Assembly: GCA_028687545.1 (NCBI GenBank) | Contig: JAQTZZ010000096.1 | Span: 1 to 6,257, forward strand | Origin: Candidatus Wallbacteria bacterium | GTDB taxonomy: Bacteria > Muiribacteriota > JAQTZZ01 | Length of the DNA stretch: 6,257 nt | Direction: 5' to 3' | In this document: piece after piece, positions 6,111-6,257 of the stretch | How positions within the stretch are numbered: position 1 is the first letter of the stretch | How the letters are laid out: each line of letters starts with the position of its first letter | Translations under genes and position numbers: made by a program | Notes under the pieces: generated by a model | Seen by the model: only the letters and a program-made list of their open reading frames with translations | Database searches by the model: none | What the model was told of the DNA's origin: nothing

Positions 6111-6139
6111 TTGAACCATCTCTCAGTATTCTGTATACT
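6111..6139 (+). promoter_or_regulatory. Promoter of the right-edge gene
   Basis: TTGAAC (6111-6116, 4/6) and TATACT (6134-6139, 5/6) are separated by an optimal 17 nt. Transcription would start near 6146, giving a leader of about 20 nt with GAGGA at 6158-6162. It begins 9 bp after the regulator's stop, so the right-edge gene need not rely on read-through. Confidence 0.6.
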
Positions 6140-6141
6140 AC

Positions 6142-6164
6142 CTTCCTCTCAAAGATTGAGGAAG
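6142..6164 (+). promoter_or_regulatory. Hairpin covering the Shine-Dalgarno of the right-edge gene
   Basis: CTTCCTC (6142-6148) is perfectly complementary to GAGGAAG (6158-6164), which contains the GAGGA ribosome site. The loop is 9 nt. In RNA reading through from the regulator gene this 7-bp stem would hide the ribosome site. RNA starting near 6146 would lack most of the left arm and leave it open. No U-tract follows directly, so it is not a clear terminator. Confidence 0.4.
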
Positions 6165-6166
6165 TT

Positions 6167-6257
6167 ATGCTTTTTGATTTCCTGTGGAAGAAAAACAAGA
6201 AAACCGAAGAGCCGGAGCTGAACCCGCAGCCGGAATCGGAAATTGATAAAACTTACC
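6167..6257 (+). CDS. Unrecognised protein, N-terminal 30 residues (runs off the right edge)
   Basis: An open frame starts at ATG 6167 with GAGGA 4 nt upstream and a good promoter before that, and stays open to the edge. The visible part begins MLFDFLWKKNKKTEEPELN and is strongly charged, changing from a short hydrophobic/basic start to an acidic, proline-rich stretch (EEPELNPQPESE). Such a low-complexity charged N-terminus often precedes a folded domain in cytoplasmic or membrane-associated proteins, but no family can be named. The start is well supported; the function is unknown. Confidence 0.65.
   Translation, partial: MLFDFLWKKNKKTEEPELNPQPESEIDKTY

Noticed and set aside
6250-6257. AACTTACC at the right edge, matching the pdxJ upstream repeat unit
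   Set aside because: It is a single 8-mer inside a coding frame with no tandem or inverted partners, so chance is sufficient.

Overview
This window comes from a bacterial chromosome of moderate GC content. The DXP-dependent vitamin B6 enzyme PdxJ, and a secreted papain-type protease carrying a bacterial SH3 domain, suggest a diderm-type bacterium, possibly from a poorly sampled or uncultivated phylum. The sequence alone does not settle the taxon. There are six protein genes: four on the minus strand (left and centre) and two on the plus strand (right). The first and last are cut by the window edges.

Minus-strand block, in transcription order from right to left. A secreted C1A cysteine protease (3288 to 2206) ends in a GC-rich hairpin terminator. 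Next is an adenosine-specific kinase family protein (1982 to 1500, TTG start with a strong Shine-Dalgarno). After an AT-rich 162-bp gap come pdxJ (1337 to 621) and glmS (619 to beyond the left edge). The pdxJ stop and glmS start are one base apart and the glmS ribosome-binding site lies inside pdxJ, so the two look translationally coupled. The gap before pdxJ holds a plausible sigma-70-type promoter embedded in an unusual repeat field: five AACTT-led 8-bp units upstream of the -35, and two inverted copies over the -10 and start region.

Plus-strand block. Divergent from the protease is a 910-codon gene (3369 to 6101). It encodes an NB-ARC-like STAND ATPase, then a TPR array, then a C-terminal OmpR/PhoB-like winged helix. 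This looks like an AfsR/MalT-style signal-integrating regulator, but with the OmpR-type DNA-binding domain at the C-terminus. The short divergent intergenic region contains a near-perfect 10-bp direct repeat, a layout compatible with an OmpR-type operator, so control of the protease and/or itself is a reasonable hypothesis. After it, a good promoter leads into a new gene at 6167 that runs off the right edge and is not recognisable from its first 30 residues.

The most interesting unit is the divergent pair of STAND/TPR/winged-helix regulator and exported papain-like protease, with the direct repeat between them. The rest is housekeeping metabolism (PLP, glucosamine-6-phosphate, nucleoside-related).
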